A stretch of DNA of 64,000 nt, taken from Sideroxydans sp. CL21. GTDB lineage: Bacteria > Pseudomonadota > Gammaproteobacteria > Burkholderiales > Gallionellaceae. Below are positions 20,055-28,200 of this stretch, piece after piece. Every line of letters begins with the position of its first letter. The first letter of the stretch is position 1. Under the pieces are notes generated by a model. That model had not been told where the DNA came from and did not search any database. It saw only the letters and a program-made list of their open reading frames with translations. The DNA lies in the NCBI RefSeq assembly GCF_902459525.1, contig NZ_LR699166.1:2864501-2928500 (forward strand), in the 5' to 3' direction. A program made the translations under genes and the position numbers.

Positions 20055-20546
20055 ATGAATTGGCTCTATAGACTATTTAAAGAAACCACGCGCGAGACCT
20101 TCTCTCTGCGCTGGATCGGACTCACCAAGATTCCCCTGCTATTTTATGTCGGCGTCTCGGTCGCGGAAATTTCACCAGAGCGGATGGTGGTCAAGATACC
20201 TTTGCGGCGCCGAACAAAAAACCACCTTGGCTCAATGTATTTCGGCGTGCTCTGCGCCGGAGCCGACTGCGCGGCTGGTGCCTTCGCCATGTATCTGATC
20301 AGGCGGCAACCGGAAAACATTTCGCTGGTCTTCAAAGATTTCGAAGCGCAGTTCCTCAAGCGTGCAGAAGGCGATGTGCATTTTTGCTGTGATCAGGGCA
20401 AAGAGATCGCCGAGCTGGTCACGCAGGCTGCCGCATCGGTTGATCGAGTCGAAAGGCAGTTCGAGGTTGTTGCCACTGTGCCGTCATTGAGTGAAGAGCC
20501 AGTGGCCAGATTCAAGTTGACGCTTTCGCTGAAGAAACGGCCATAA
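20055..20546 (+). CDS. DUF4442 hotdog-fold protein (thioesterase-like)
   Basis: 163 residues with the DUF4442/PaaI-like hotdog outline: MVVKIPLRRRTKNHLGSMYFG followed by a hydrophobic helix region (CAGADCAAGAFAMYLIRR) and FEAQFLKRAEGDV. The NHLGSMYFGV stretch is where related thioesterases place their active-site loop. Substrate is unknown. It stands alone between the intron and the RHS island. Confidence 0.75.
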   Translation: MNWLYRLFKETTRETFSLRWIGLTKIPLLFYVGVSVAEISPERMVVKIPLRRRTKNHLGSMYFGVLCAGADCAAGAFAMYLIRRQPENISLVFKDFEAQFLKRAEGDVHFCCDQGKEIAELVTQAAASVDRVERQFEVVATVPSLSEEPVARFKLTLSLKKRP

Positions 20547-20830
20547 GACCATTTGACTCTGATACATTTTACGAAATGGCTGCTATTGGCGCCAAAATGA
20601 GACGTTCGATAGTGTTGTCCAATTGTAATGCCGCACTGCCGAAATTGGCCGCAAACTTGCGAATGTGACAAGTTTGGACTGTTCGTTGAACACTGAGAAC
20701 CGCCATAGCTGGTAACGTGTTTTAGAACTTTAGTGGGCGGACAATACCCGTTGACGATTCCTTCTCAAAAAGTATCGTGGTTTCTTATTGCAAGAATTCC
20801 GCACGCGACGTACTGAAGTCTTGAAAAATC
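20547..20830. other. Intergenic region at left edge of RHS island
   Basis: 284 bp with no supportable gene. AT-rich, ending at the first dispersed repeat. Confidence 0.5.
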
Positions 20831-20970
20831 GGGTATCCGTAATCTGTGGTTGATTTTGTAACTTACGCTTAGATTGTCATTCCGCGTTAAATCGTAATTT
20901 CCGGTTGATATTGAAGTTCGGCTATGAAAAACACATTGAGTGTAAATCGTAATATCTGGTTGATTGTGAC
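20831..20970 (+). repeat. Dispersed repeat R1 with three internal 18-mers
   Basis: About 130 bp, nearly repeated at 32081–32213. Inside each copy the motif YCGTAAT-n4-GGTTGAT occurs three times (here at about 20838, 20889 and 20949). The first occurrence, GGGTATCCGTAATCTGTGG-TTGATTTT, is matched in inverted orientation by the right end of the transposase region at about 40583–40608. It could be a transposon end with several transposase-binding sites, or a MITE-like element. Confidence 0.7.
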
Positions 20971-21239
20971 GTGCTACCCACCTTCGCACTCCGCCATCAC
21001 GTCACTACACAGCGCAGTCAGGAACGAGGGCATCGGTGCGCGAACTTGGCGATGGGTCACCAGCCAAGCCGCAGCAGCGAGGCGCAAATAGAAGGAGCGC
21101 AACGCGCACGCAGTGCCTTATTTTTCCCGAGTTTTTCCGCAACAAACCCCGCATTTGTTTCCGCGAGTTTTTCCTATAAGATAGGGGTTTACGAGACTGC
21201 GAGCCGGAACATAGGCAGAAACACAGCACACAGTCGATT

Positions 21240-21420
21240 TATGGAAACTCTTGGAGACCAGCGGGGATTTTGAAATCGGAAACAAGCTCAGTTTGCTGCC
21301 CGGCGCGTAGGTATAGCTGCCCAGCCCGTCGGAGAGACGGTTGCCGTTCGCATCGTAGGTGTAGGTCGTGGTGCCGATGGGCGCGGCTGCTGATATTGTC
21401 GGCGGTGCAAGGTACGTTAA
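21240..21420 (-). pseudogene. RHS YD-repeat fragment
   Basis: The minus strand reads PIGTTTYTYDANGNRLSDGLGSYTYAPGS, matching part of the C-like RHS protein at 24.95–25.1 kb, including the same YTYAPGS seam. On both sides the frame enters unrelated sequence. A recombination leftover, not a functional gene. Confidence 0.8.
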
Positions 21421-21534
21421 TTGGCAACGAGGGGCGCATGGGTTGCTTGGTTTCAAAAACTATTTTGATGCTGACCCTCTAAATCGTTTATTGAAGAAGA
21501 AGAGATGAGAGAACAACTACCGCGCTTATACGGG

Positions 21535-22020
21535 TTATTTAAAACTACGGTCAGCACGATCCTTCAACACAGGCCAGAGGTCGGCTAAATATTCTGCGGC
21601 TTCAACATGGCCCGATGCTACGGCCTGCCGCAGTAACACATCAGCTTCGTTCATTTTCTTTCTTGATTTTGTGTTCAAGCCTTCAGCAATGAGTTGCATC
21701 GCCAGTTCATATTGTGCCGCCACGTCGCCAGATGCTGATTTCTGTTCAAGCTCATCGGTATATTTGGCCTCCCACTCAGCAGTAGCCGTGCTGTAATCAC
21801 GAATGCCTATCTTCGTATGACTAGATAATTCAAGCAAAGCCAATATCCCAGCACCCAGAGACCTTTCAGCTTCATCTGCACTTTTGGCTTTCAAAGCATC
21901 TATAGAAGTTTCCAGCGGAAGCGCTTTTTCAAGCAATGGCGCAGTCAGGGTGTGCTCAACAGTCGAACACACGATTTTCCCATCGGCTTCGTCATAGTGA
22001 ATGATGATGTCACGACTCAT
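21535..22020 (-). CDS. Candidate immunity protein for RHS tip A
   Basis: 161 residues, no signal peptide or membrane segment. The C-terminal part resembles a single Sel1-like helical repeat (ADVLLRQAVASGHVEAAEYLADLW). The start ATG at 22018–22020 lies behind GGAGGAACTGAAA and 2 bp after the stop of RHS tip A, the tight toxin–immunity arrangement usual for RHS and CdiA systems. Being cytoplasmic, it predicts that tip A acts in the cytoplasm, unlike the other three partners in this island. Family not recognised. Confidence 0.65.
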   Translation of the reverse strand: MSRDIIIHYDEADGKIVCSTVEHTLTAPLLEKALPLETSIDALKAKSADEAERSLGAGILALLELSSHTKIGIRDYSTATAEWEAKYTDELEQKSASGDVAAQYELAMQLIAEGLNTKSRKKMNEADVLLRQAVASGHVEAAEYLADLWPVLKDRADRSFK

Positions 22021-22022
22021 TT

Positions 22023-23012
22023 TCAGTTCCTCCCACATTTAGACATGCACTCCGAAAGGCGACTCTCGGCCTTCTTCTTGCATGCAACGAATGTATATTT
22101 ATCACCAGTCATTGCAGAGTACGCGCGGCATTCTTTCATGTCCAGGTCATACTGCGCTTCACATTCAGCCTCGTGTGAAGAGGATGAACTACTTCCACTT
22201 GACGCTGATGACGAACTGCTACTGTTGTGAGCCGCCCACCAAGCTGCAGCCGCAGCCAATGCCGCACCGGCAGCCTCACAACCACCCGCCGCACAGATTC
22301 CAGGGATTACTAACGGAACGAACAATCCTTGCGGATCGGTGTTGCTCAATGGATTTTGTAACGCGTATCCGTAGGTGTTGATTCCTCCCGCCAGCCCAAT
22401 CGGATCACTCTCCACATACCGTCCGCTGCCCGCATCGTAATCCCGGTTGCCGTTGTAGTACAGCCCCGACTCCTGGTCGTAATACTGTCCGGGGAAGCGC
22501 AGGTTCACCGTAACGATACCCTTGCCTCCGGGGTTCTGGTTGGGCAGCGTTGAGCCGAAGGCATCGCCCTCCCAGCGCCACACCACCACACCCGTCTGAT
22601 CCCGTGCCGCCCGCGGGGCGTTGAGCTGATCCACGTCGAAGTAGAGGACGCGGCGAGCAGGCACATAGTCGATCTGGGCGACGGGCGTATCGTCGCGCCA
22701 GATGTAGGTGCGTAGCGGCGCACCGTTACCCGCGGATTCGCCGAGCAGGTGGCCGCCTTCGTCGTAATGATAGATCACCGTCGCCGCCCCCTGCGGTGCG
22801 GCAGCGGTGGTGACCTTGCGCGTGCGCTCGCCACGGTAGTTGTAGGAATAGCTGGCCAGCAACGTCGTGCCCTGCAGCACCTGCGCCAGCCTGCCTGTCT
22901 GGTTGTAAACGAAGACATGTCCCAACCCATCGGAGGTCACATGGCCTGCGGCATCCACGCTCACCGCCAGTCCGCGGCGGGTGGCGATACGGTTACTGCC
23001 CGGCGCGTAGGT
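22023..23012 (-). pseudogene. Orphan RHS C-terminal cassette with Cys-rich tip A
   Basis: The frame encodes the last ~210 residues of an RHS core (RFPGQYYDQESGLYYNGNRDY, SGRYVESDPIGLAGG) and then a ~100-residue tip after DPQGL. The tip has an Ala-rich hydrophobic stretch, a long Ser run and a Cys-rich end (HEAECEAQYDLDMKECRAY ... CKKKAESRLSECMSKC). No signal peptide and no natural 5' end: the core is joined out of frame to another RHS fragment at 23012. A GTG at 22964 could start translation. The core part is almost identical in DNA to 24351–24976. Probably a displaced toxin cassette kept with its immunity gene. Confidence 0.75.
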
Positions 23013-23016
23013 ATAG
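22391..23016. repeat. RHS duplication A, copy 1
   Basis: About 625 bp nearly identical to 24351–24976 at a constant offset of 1960 bases, without indels. It encodes the last part of the RHS core. The identity ends on one side at the toxin tip and on the other at the YTYAPGS seam. Confidence 0.9.
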
Positions 23017-23295
23017 TAATACCGCCTTCAAGTCCTATCGGATCACTTTGTCCGTAGCGGCCCTGATCAGGGAAATAATGGTCGCGGCAAAAATTATAAA
23101 ACGTGTTGGTTTCTTTGTCGTTGGTCTGCCCTGAATGACGCAAATCAAATACAGACTGCCCCTGTCCATTCGGATTTTCATTTGGCATATTCGCGCCAAA
23201 TGGGTCACTTAAATCCCATTGCCACACCACATTTCCTGCGGTGTCGGTAATCTGCCTTGACGTGTCCAGGTGTTTAGTCAGAAACCCAAACATAA
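23013..23295 (-). pseudogene. RHS core fragment of a different lineage
   Basis: The minus strand reads FLTKHLDTSRQITDTAGNVV, WQWDLSDPFGANMPNENPNG, DLRHSGQTNDKETNTFYNFC and SDPIGLEGGI. This is the end of an RHS core quite unlike the neighbouring copies. At GLEGGI it is spliced, out of frame, onto the YTYAPGS part of the tip A cassette. Its other end overlaps the 3' end of the immunity B gene, whose stop codon lies within this fragment. A recombination scar. Confidence 0.75.
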
Positions 23296-23924
23296 TTCCA
23301 GTGACCTTCTGAATAAACGTAGACAATTCCCGTCGATTCCCATTTACCGGCCATTACACTTGTTGTTTTGCTCCTGAGTTTGACACGTTCGTCTCGCCGC
23401 GTTGGAGGCGAATCGAGGGCATTAGTACGAACATAAGTACCCGGTTTTTCCGGCTTAACGTAGCAATACTTTACATTTTCACAAAAGGATGGAAGTTCAT
23501 CTACAGTCCACGATTTCTCTTGTTGAAGAGCCACAACCAGACGTAAGGATTTCCCTTTAGCTGCCGTAAGCCATATTGCAAAATCTTGTCGATGGTCACC
23601 ATTAAAGTCACCTTGGGCAACGGCATAGCATCCATTCCGACCTTCACTTAATTCAAAATCAATATACTGTTGTTCTAAATCTACCAGTTGAGGAACTCGA
23701 TAATCTGGAAATTTCTCTGCTAGTAATTTCACTAAATCTGGACTAAGTATCTCAGCACACTCTTTTGGTTGCGCAGCCATAGCGCCACTAGAAAATGTAA
23801 CCGAAAAAAGCAGAGCTACTATTGAGTAAGAAAATAATTTAAATTGACGCCTCAATATCCTTGTCATTGCGCATACAGTTAAGCCTGAAATAAGTGGTGC
23901 AAATGGTTTCATTAATAAATTCAT
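23274..23924 (-). CDS. Candidate periplasmic immunity protein for M15-like tip B
   Basis: 216 residues if started at the ATG at 23922–23924 (behind AGGAG). An internal ATG at 23867 would give a cleaner Sec signal peptide (MTRILRRQFKLFSYSIVALL... cut after AMA). The mature part has four cysteines and a GDFNGDHRQDFAIWL segment like an FG-GAP/calcium-type repeat. It starts next to the stop of the RHS protein with the M15-like tip. An exported partner fits a toxin acting on peptidoglycan. Family not recognised; the immunity role is inferred from position and export. Confidence 0.65.
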   Translation of the reverse strand: MNLLMKPFAPLISGLTVCAMTRILRRQFKLFSYSIVALLFSVTFSSGAMAAQPKECAEILSPDLVKLLAEKFPDYRVPQLVDLEQQYIDFELSEGRNGCYAVAQGDFNGDHRQDFAIWLTAAKGKSLRLVVALQQEKSWTVDELPSFCENVKYCYVKPEKPGTYVRTNALDSPPTRRDERVKLRSKTTSVMAGKWESTGIVYVYSEGHWNYVWVSD

Positions 23925-23925
23925 T

Positions 23926-25275
23926 TCATCGTACTCCTGGAGCAAAACCAACTGATTTGTGACGCCCGGGGCGAGTTTGTATATGGAAATGATTGCTTTC
24001 TTCTTGTCCATACGCCCTCGGCTTAGCGAGACACGAAGTTTCGGTATTAGTAGTACATTTATTAAAGCAGGCTTGTACAGTGGCGCGTGTCAACCCACTA
24101 TTGGAGATTTTGCCAAGATCAACTGCTTGACCTGAGAAATGGGGATCCTTGGGACCGCTGTGAGTTCCATCATTTGCTGATGTAATGCCAAGGTCACGAC
24201 CAGTACACGTGTCCATACATATCATCAATTTTGTGGTTGTTTCATCAATCGGCCCGTGGGCATCACCGACAAAATGATACAACCCTTCTGGATCACTGTA
24301 GCTAAGCGGGTTGTTCTCTACGTAGACATAAGTCGAGAAACTCCCACCATCCAGCCCAACCGGATCACTCTCCACATACCGTCCGCTACCCGCATCGTAG
24401 TCCCGGTTGCCGTTGTAGTACAGCCCCGACTCCTGGTCGTAATACTGTCCGGGGAAGCGCAGGTTCACCGTAACGATACCCTTGCCTCCGGGGTTCTGGT
24501 TGGGCAGCGTTGAGCCGAAGGCATCGCCCTCCCAGCGCCACACCACCACACCCGTCTGATCCCGTGCCGCCCGCGGGGCGTTGAGCTGATCCACGTCGAA
24601 GTAGAGGACGCGGCGAGCAGGCACATAGTCGATCTGGGCGACGGGCGTATCGTCGCGCCAGATGTAGGTGCGTAGCGGCGCACCGTTACCCGCGGATTCG
24701 CCGAGCAGGTGGCCGCCTTCGTCGTAATGATAGATCACCGTCGCCGCCCCCTGCGGTGCGGCAGCGGTGGTGACCTTGCGCGTGCGCTCGCCACGGTAGT
24801 TGTAGGAATAGCTGGCCAGCAACGTCGTGCCCTGCAGCACCTGCGCCAGCCTGCCTGTCTGGTTGTAAACGAAGACATGTCCCAACCCATCGGAGGTCAC
24901 ATGGCCTGCGGCATCCACGCTCACCGCCAGTCCGCGGCGGGTGGCGATACGGTTGCTGCCCGGCGCGTAGGTATAGCTGCCCAGCCCGTCGGAGAGACGG
25001 TTGCCGTTCGCATCGTAGGCATAACCCTGTGTCCCGGCCGGACCGGTTTCCGACACGAGGCGGTTCAACGCGTCGTAGGTGTAGGTCGTGGTGCCCACGG
25101 GTGAGGTACGGCTCAAGATATTGCCGGCGGGGTCGTAGGTCAGCGCGGAGGTGTCGGCGTAGGCGCATGAGGTCGTCAGTCCGCTCAACAGCAATCCGCT
25201 CAGCAGCAGGCTACAGGCAAGGTGCTGCGTCTTGTGGACAGTGGCGGCAAAGGACAGGGAGGCGGTATGGGTCAT
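23926..25275 (-). CDS. C-like RHS protein with M15-type metallopeptidase tip (toxin B)
   Basis: 449 residues: signal peptide (LACSLLLSGLLLSGLTTSCAYA), RHS/YD repeats (about 45–250), the conserved core end (RFPGQYYDQESGLYYNG ... DPVGLDGG, ending DPEGL), then a tip of about 118 residues. The tip has H379-FSGQAV-D386 and a late H429-F-H431, the HxxxxxxD...HxH pattern of M15 (VanX/VanY, endolysin-like) zinc peptidases, plus five cysteines. It likely cleaves peptidoglycan peptides. It starts 13 bp after the B-like RHS protein and is followed at once by an exported candidate immunity protein. Toxin function is inferred. Confidence 0.8.
   Translation of the reverse strand: MTHTASLSFAATVHKTQHLACSLLLSGLLLSGLTTSCAYADTSALTYDPAGNILSRTSPVGTTTYTYDALNRLVSETGPAGTQGYAYDANGNRLSDGLGSYTYAPGSNRIATRRGLAVSVDAAGHVTSDGLGHVFVYNQTGRLAQVLQGTTLLASYSYNYRGERTRKVTTAAAPQGAATVIYHYDEGGHLLGESAGNGAPLRTYIWRDDTPVAQIDYVPARRVLYFDVDQLNAPRAARDQTGVVVWRWEGDAFGSTLPNQNPGGKGIVTVNLRFPGQYYDQESGLYYNGNRDYDAGSGRYVESDPVGLDGGSFSTYVYVENNPLSYSDPEGLYHFVGDAHGPIDETTTKLMICMDTCTGRDLGITSANDGTHSGPKDPHFSGQAVDLGKISNSGLTRATVQACFNKCTTNTETSCLAKPRAYGQEESNHFHIQTRPGRHKSVGFAPGVR
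24351..24976. repeat. RHS duplication A, copy 2
   Basis: Counterpart of 22391–23016, inside the intact C-like RHS gene. Only a handful of substitutions are visible, pointing to recent duplication or gene conversion. Confidence 0.9.
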
Positions 25276-25288
25276 GATGTCGTCTCCG

Positions 25289-28200
25289 TCATTGCACTTG
25301 CATCAGTGATCGGCAGGTATTGCCGGAACGACTTACCCGCAGCACCGGATTGAGCAGGATGCTCTGGCCGATAAACAGCGTCGTGGTCGGGTCGTAGTTG
25401 AGCGTCACCGGGTTGGCCAGTGCCGCCACGCCGGGGATGGACGGCACCTTGGCCGCCCCCAGCATTCCCGGCCTGCCAATGGTGGAGGCCAGCGTGGTGT
25501 AGAGATCGAGCTGGCTGCCGGCCAGGGGAGGCACGCCCGCGACCGTCGTATTGCGGCGTTCCATCACGCTTTCCACGACCAGGTCGTACTGGCCGATGAT
25601 CGCGTTCTCCATCGTGGGTGCGGCCGTGGCGATCTGGATGAAGTGGTACGGTTCCGTCGTGACGTTTTGCGACGGACGGTTCAAGCTCATCAGGCCGATG
25701 GCGCGCCCGCCGACAGGCAGCACGATGTGGGTGGTATCGGCCGCCGCTGTGCCAAGTTGGCCGGAAGTGATGTTCAGGGTCTGCCCTGTCGGCGTACCGT
25801 TCTGCACATAGCCCATGCACCTGGCCAGGGTGTTCGGGGAGTCGTTCTCGATCACGGTGTAATTATTGTTGCCCGATCCTGTTGTCTGAGCTATCGCAAG
25901 CGTCTGCTGAGAGATCAGGCAGCCGGAACCGGCCATGAAGTTGCCGATCGCGGCCTGCACGCCCGATCCCGCCTGATAGCGGCACACCGTGACCGGGCCT
26001 GCGATCGGGCCGCCGGGCTGCGTTCCGTTGACCCAGTTCCAGTCGTTGGTTATACCGCCCATCAAGCCGACGACCTGCGCCTTGGACAGGCTGGGTAGCG
26101 CATCCGTGCCGCCCGGCCCGGCCGTGAGGAAGTTATCGGTGAGGATGATGCCCATGGCCTGCCCCACCACGGGGGTGGCCGTCAGGTTCGCCATTTGCGC
26201 AGGGGGTATGCCCATCCCGGCTGGTACATTCATGCCGTAGAACATCCCGGGCTCGACATCGGTCAGGCCCGCATCGGGGATGAGGTTGGCGGTATTGGGA
26301 CAAGCCCACATCCATTGCCCCAGGGAATCGGTCGTGCCCGTGGGGGCACAGGCGGCATCCAGGCTCATTGCGCCGATGGCGCTGGCTTGGGCGAGCGGGA
26401 TGACGCCATAGATCGAATCGCCCTGCGAACGGTCGAGGATCAACACCTTCTGTCCGGACAGCGAGGCCGGAATGGCGGCGTTCTGGGCGCTGGTATTGGC
26501 AATGCCGAAATAGGCGCGGTGGTTCTGGCCGGAAGCGACACCGACACCGGCATTGACCGTACCGTCGTAAAACACGCTCAGGGTTCCGGGCTGGAACAGT
26601 CCGACCAGGTCGGGTTCCAGCAGGGATTGCTTGAGGTAGGAACCGGCCAGGAACAGGCGGACCGTGCTTGCATCGATGTCGGCCGGGTTGAGCGACCTGA
26701 CGGCAGCAGTATTGCTCGTCTGTCCTGACTGGGTGTATTGCTGGTTCTGCGTCACCCCGTTGCCGAGCAAGGCGGATGTGGCCTGGCCGGTGCCGTCATA
26801 CTGGATGTTGGCCGCCAGCGTGGTCGTGCCGCCGGCATTGGTATCGCTCACCTGCTGGACGTAGCCGGCCGCATCCCGCGTCAGGCTCAGCGTCTCGCCG
26901 GTGGGCGTCATGACGGTGACGAGGCGGTTGGCCGCGTCATAGACGTAATGCGTGACGAAGTTCACGCCCGATTCGGTGCGGGTCTTCTGCACCCGGTTGC
27001 CCTGGTTGTCATAGGCGAAGGTTGTCGTCCCGTCGGCATCCGTCACTTGGCAGAGGCGGCCGATGCCGAAGCTGCAGCCCGCAGCGGCATCCCAGACATA
27101 GTTGATGTTCTCGCTGCTCACGGGGAAGCCCACGGAAATCGGCCGGTTCAACGCATCATACGTGTAGGTGGCAGCGATGCCGCGCGCATCGGTGGCACCT
27201 AGAACGTTGCCCGCGCTGTCGTAGCTGCGGTTCGTGGTGCCGCTGTCGGGGCTGGCCAATTGCGTCTGCTCGCCCAGTGCGCTCACCGCATAATGGGTGT
27301 TGAGGCTCTTGGGATCGGTCACGTTGTTCAACTGGTCCAGTGCGTCGTACGCGTACTGGGTCACCCCCAGTGCCGCATCGGTGGTCTGGCTGAGGCGGTT
27401 CAGGGCATCGTAGCCGTACAAGGTGGCATTGTTCTTCGCATCCAGCACCTTGGTGAGGTTGCCGTTGGCGTCGTAGGTATAGTTCGTGGTGTAGCTGGTG
27501 GTCGCGTTATAGGCGCTGATGTCCTGTGCCAGGTGATTCAGGGAGTCGAACACGCGGCTGTGGGTTTTGGACAGCTTGCCGGTGGCGTCGTATGCATCCT
27601 CTTTGGTGCGGTTGCCCATGTTGTCCAGGGTGTAGTGGATATGATCCAGCTTGATATCGGCGATGTCGGTCAGCCTGTGCGCGGCATCCCAGGTGTAATC
27701 CAGGTGGCTCGTGTCCGGCAGGGTCACGCGCGTGAGCTGACCAACACCGTCATAGGTGTAGTTGCTCGTCAGGGCACCGACAGTGCGAGTCTTGAGCCAA
27801 CCGCGCGGCCAATAGGTGAGGACAGTGATAACGCCATTGGCATCGGTGATGGTGAGCGGTCGTCCGGCACCGTCCACGCTGTTGATGGTGGTGACGTGCC
27901 CCAGCGCATCGGTGACGGTCTTGAGGTCGCCGTTGGGGTAATAACCAAAGCTGGTGATGCTCGCGACATCGGTACGCGGGCCCTTGATGCTCTTCAGCAG
28001 GTTCGGCAGGGTGGTATCGGCTGCCGTGGTGTAGGTGTAAGTCCAAGTACGACTCCTGCTGCTGGCGCTATCGGTCACCGTTTTGGTCAGCAGGTTGCGC
28101 GTGGTCGCGTCATACGTAAAGATGGTGGTTCTGCCCGGCTCGGATATCTGGGTGGGCAGGCGCAATGTGGGGTGCCATTGGGTGGTGATGGTGCGTGCGA

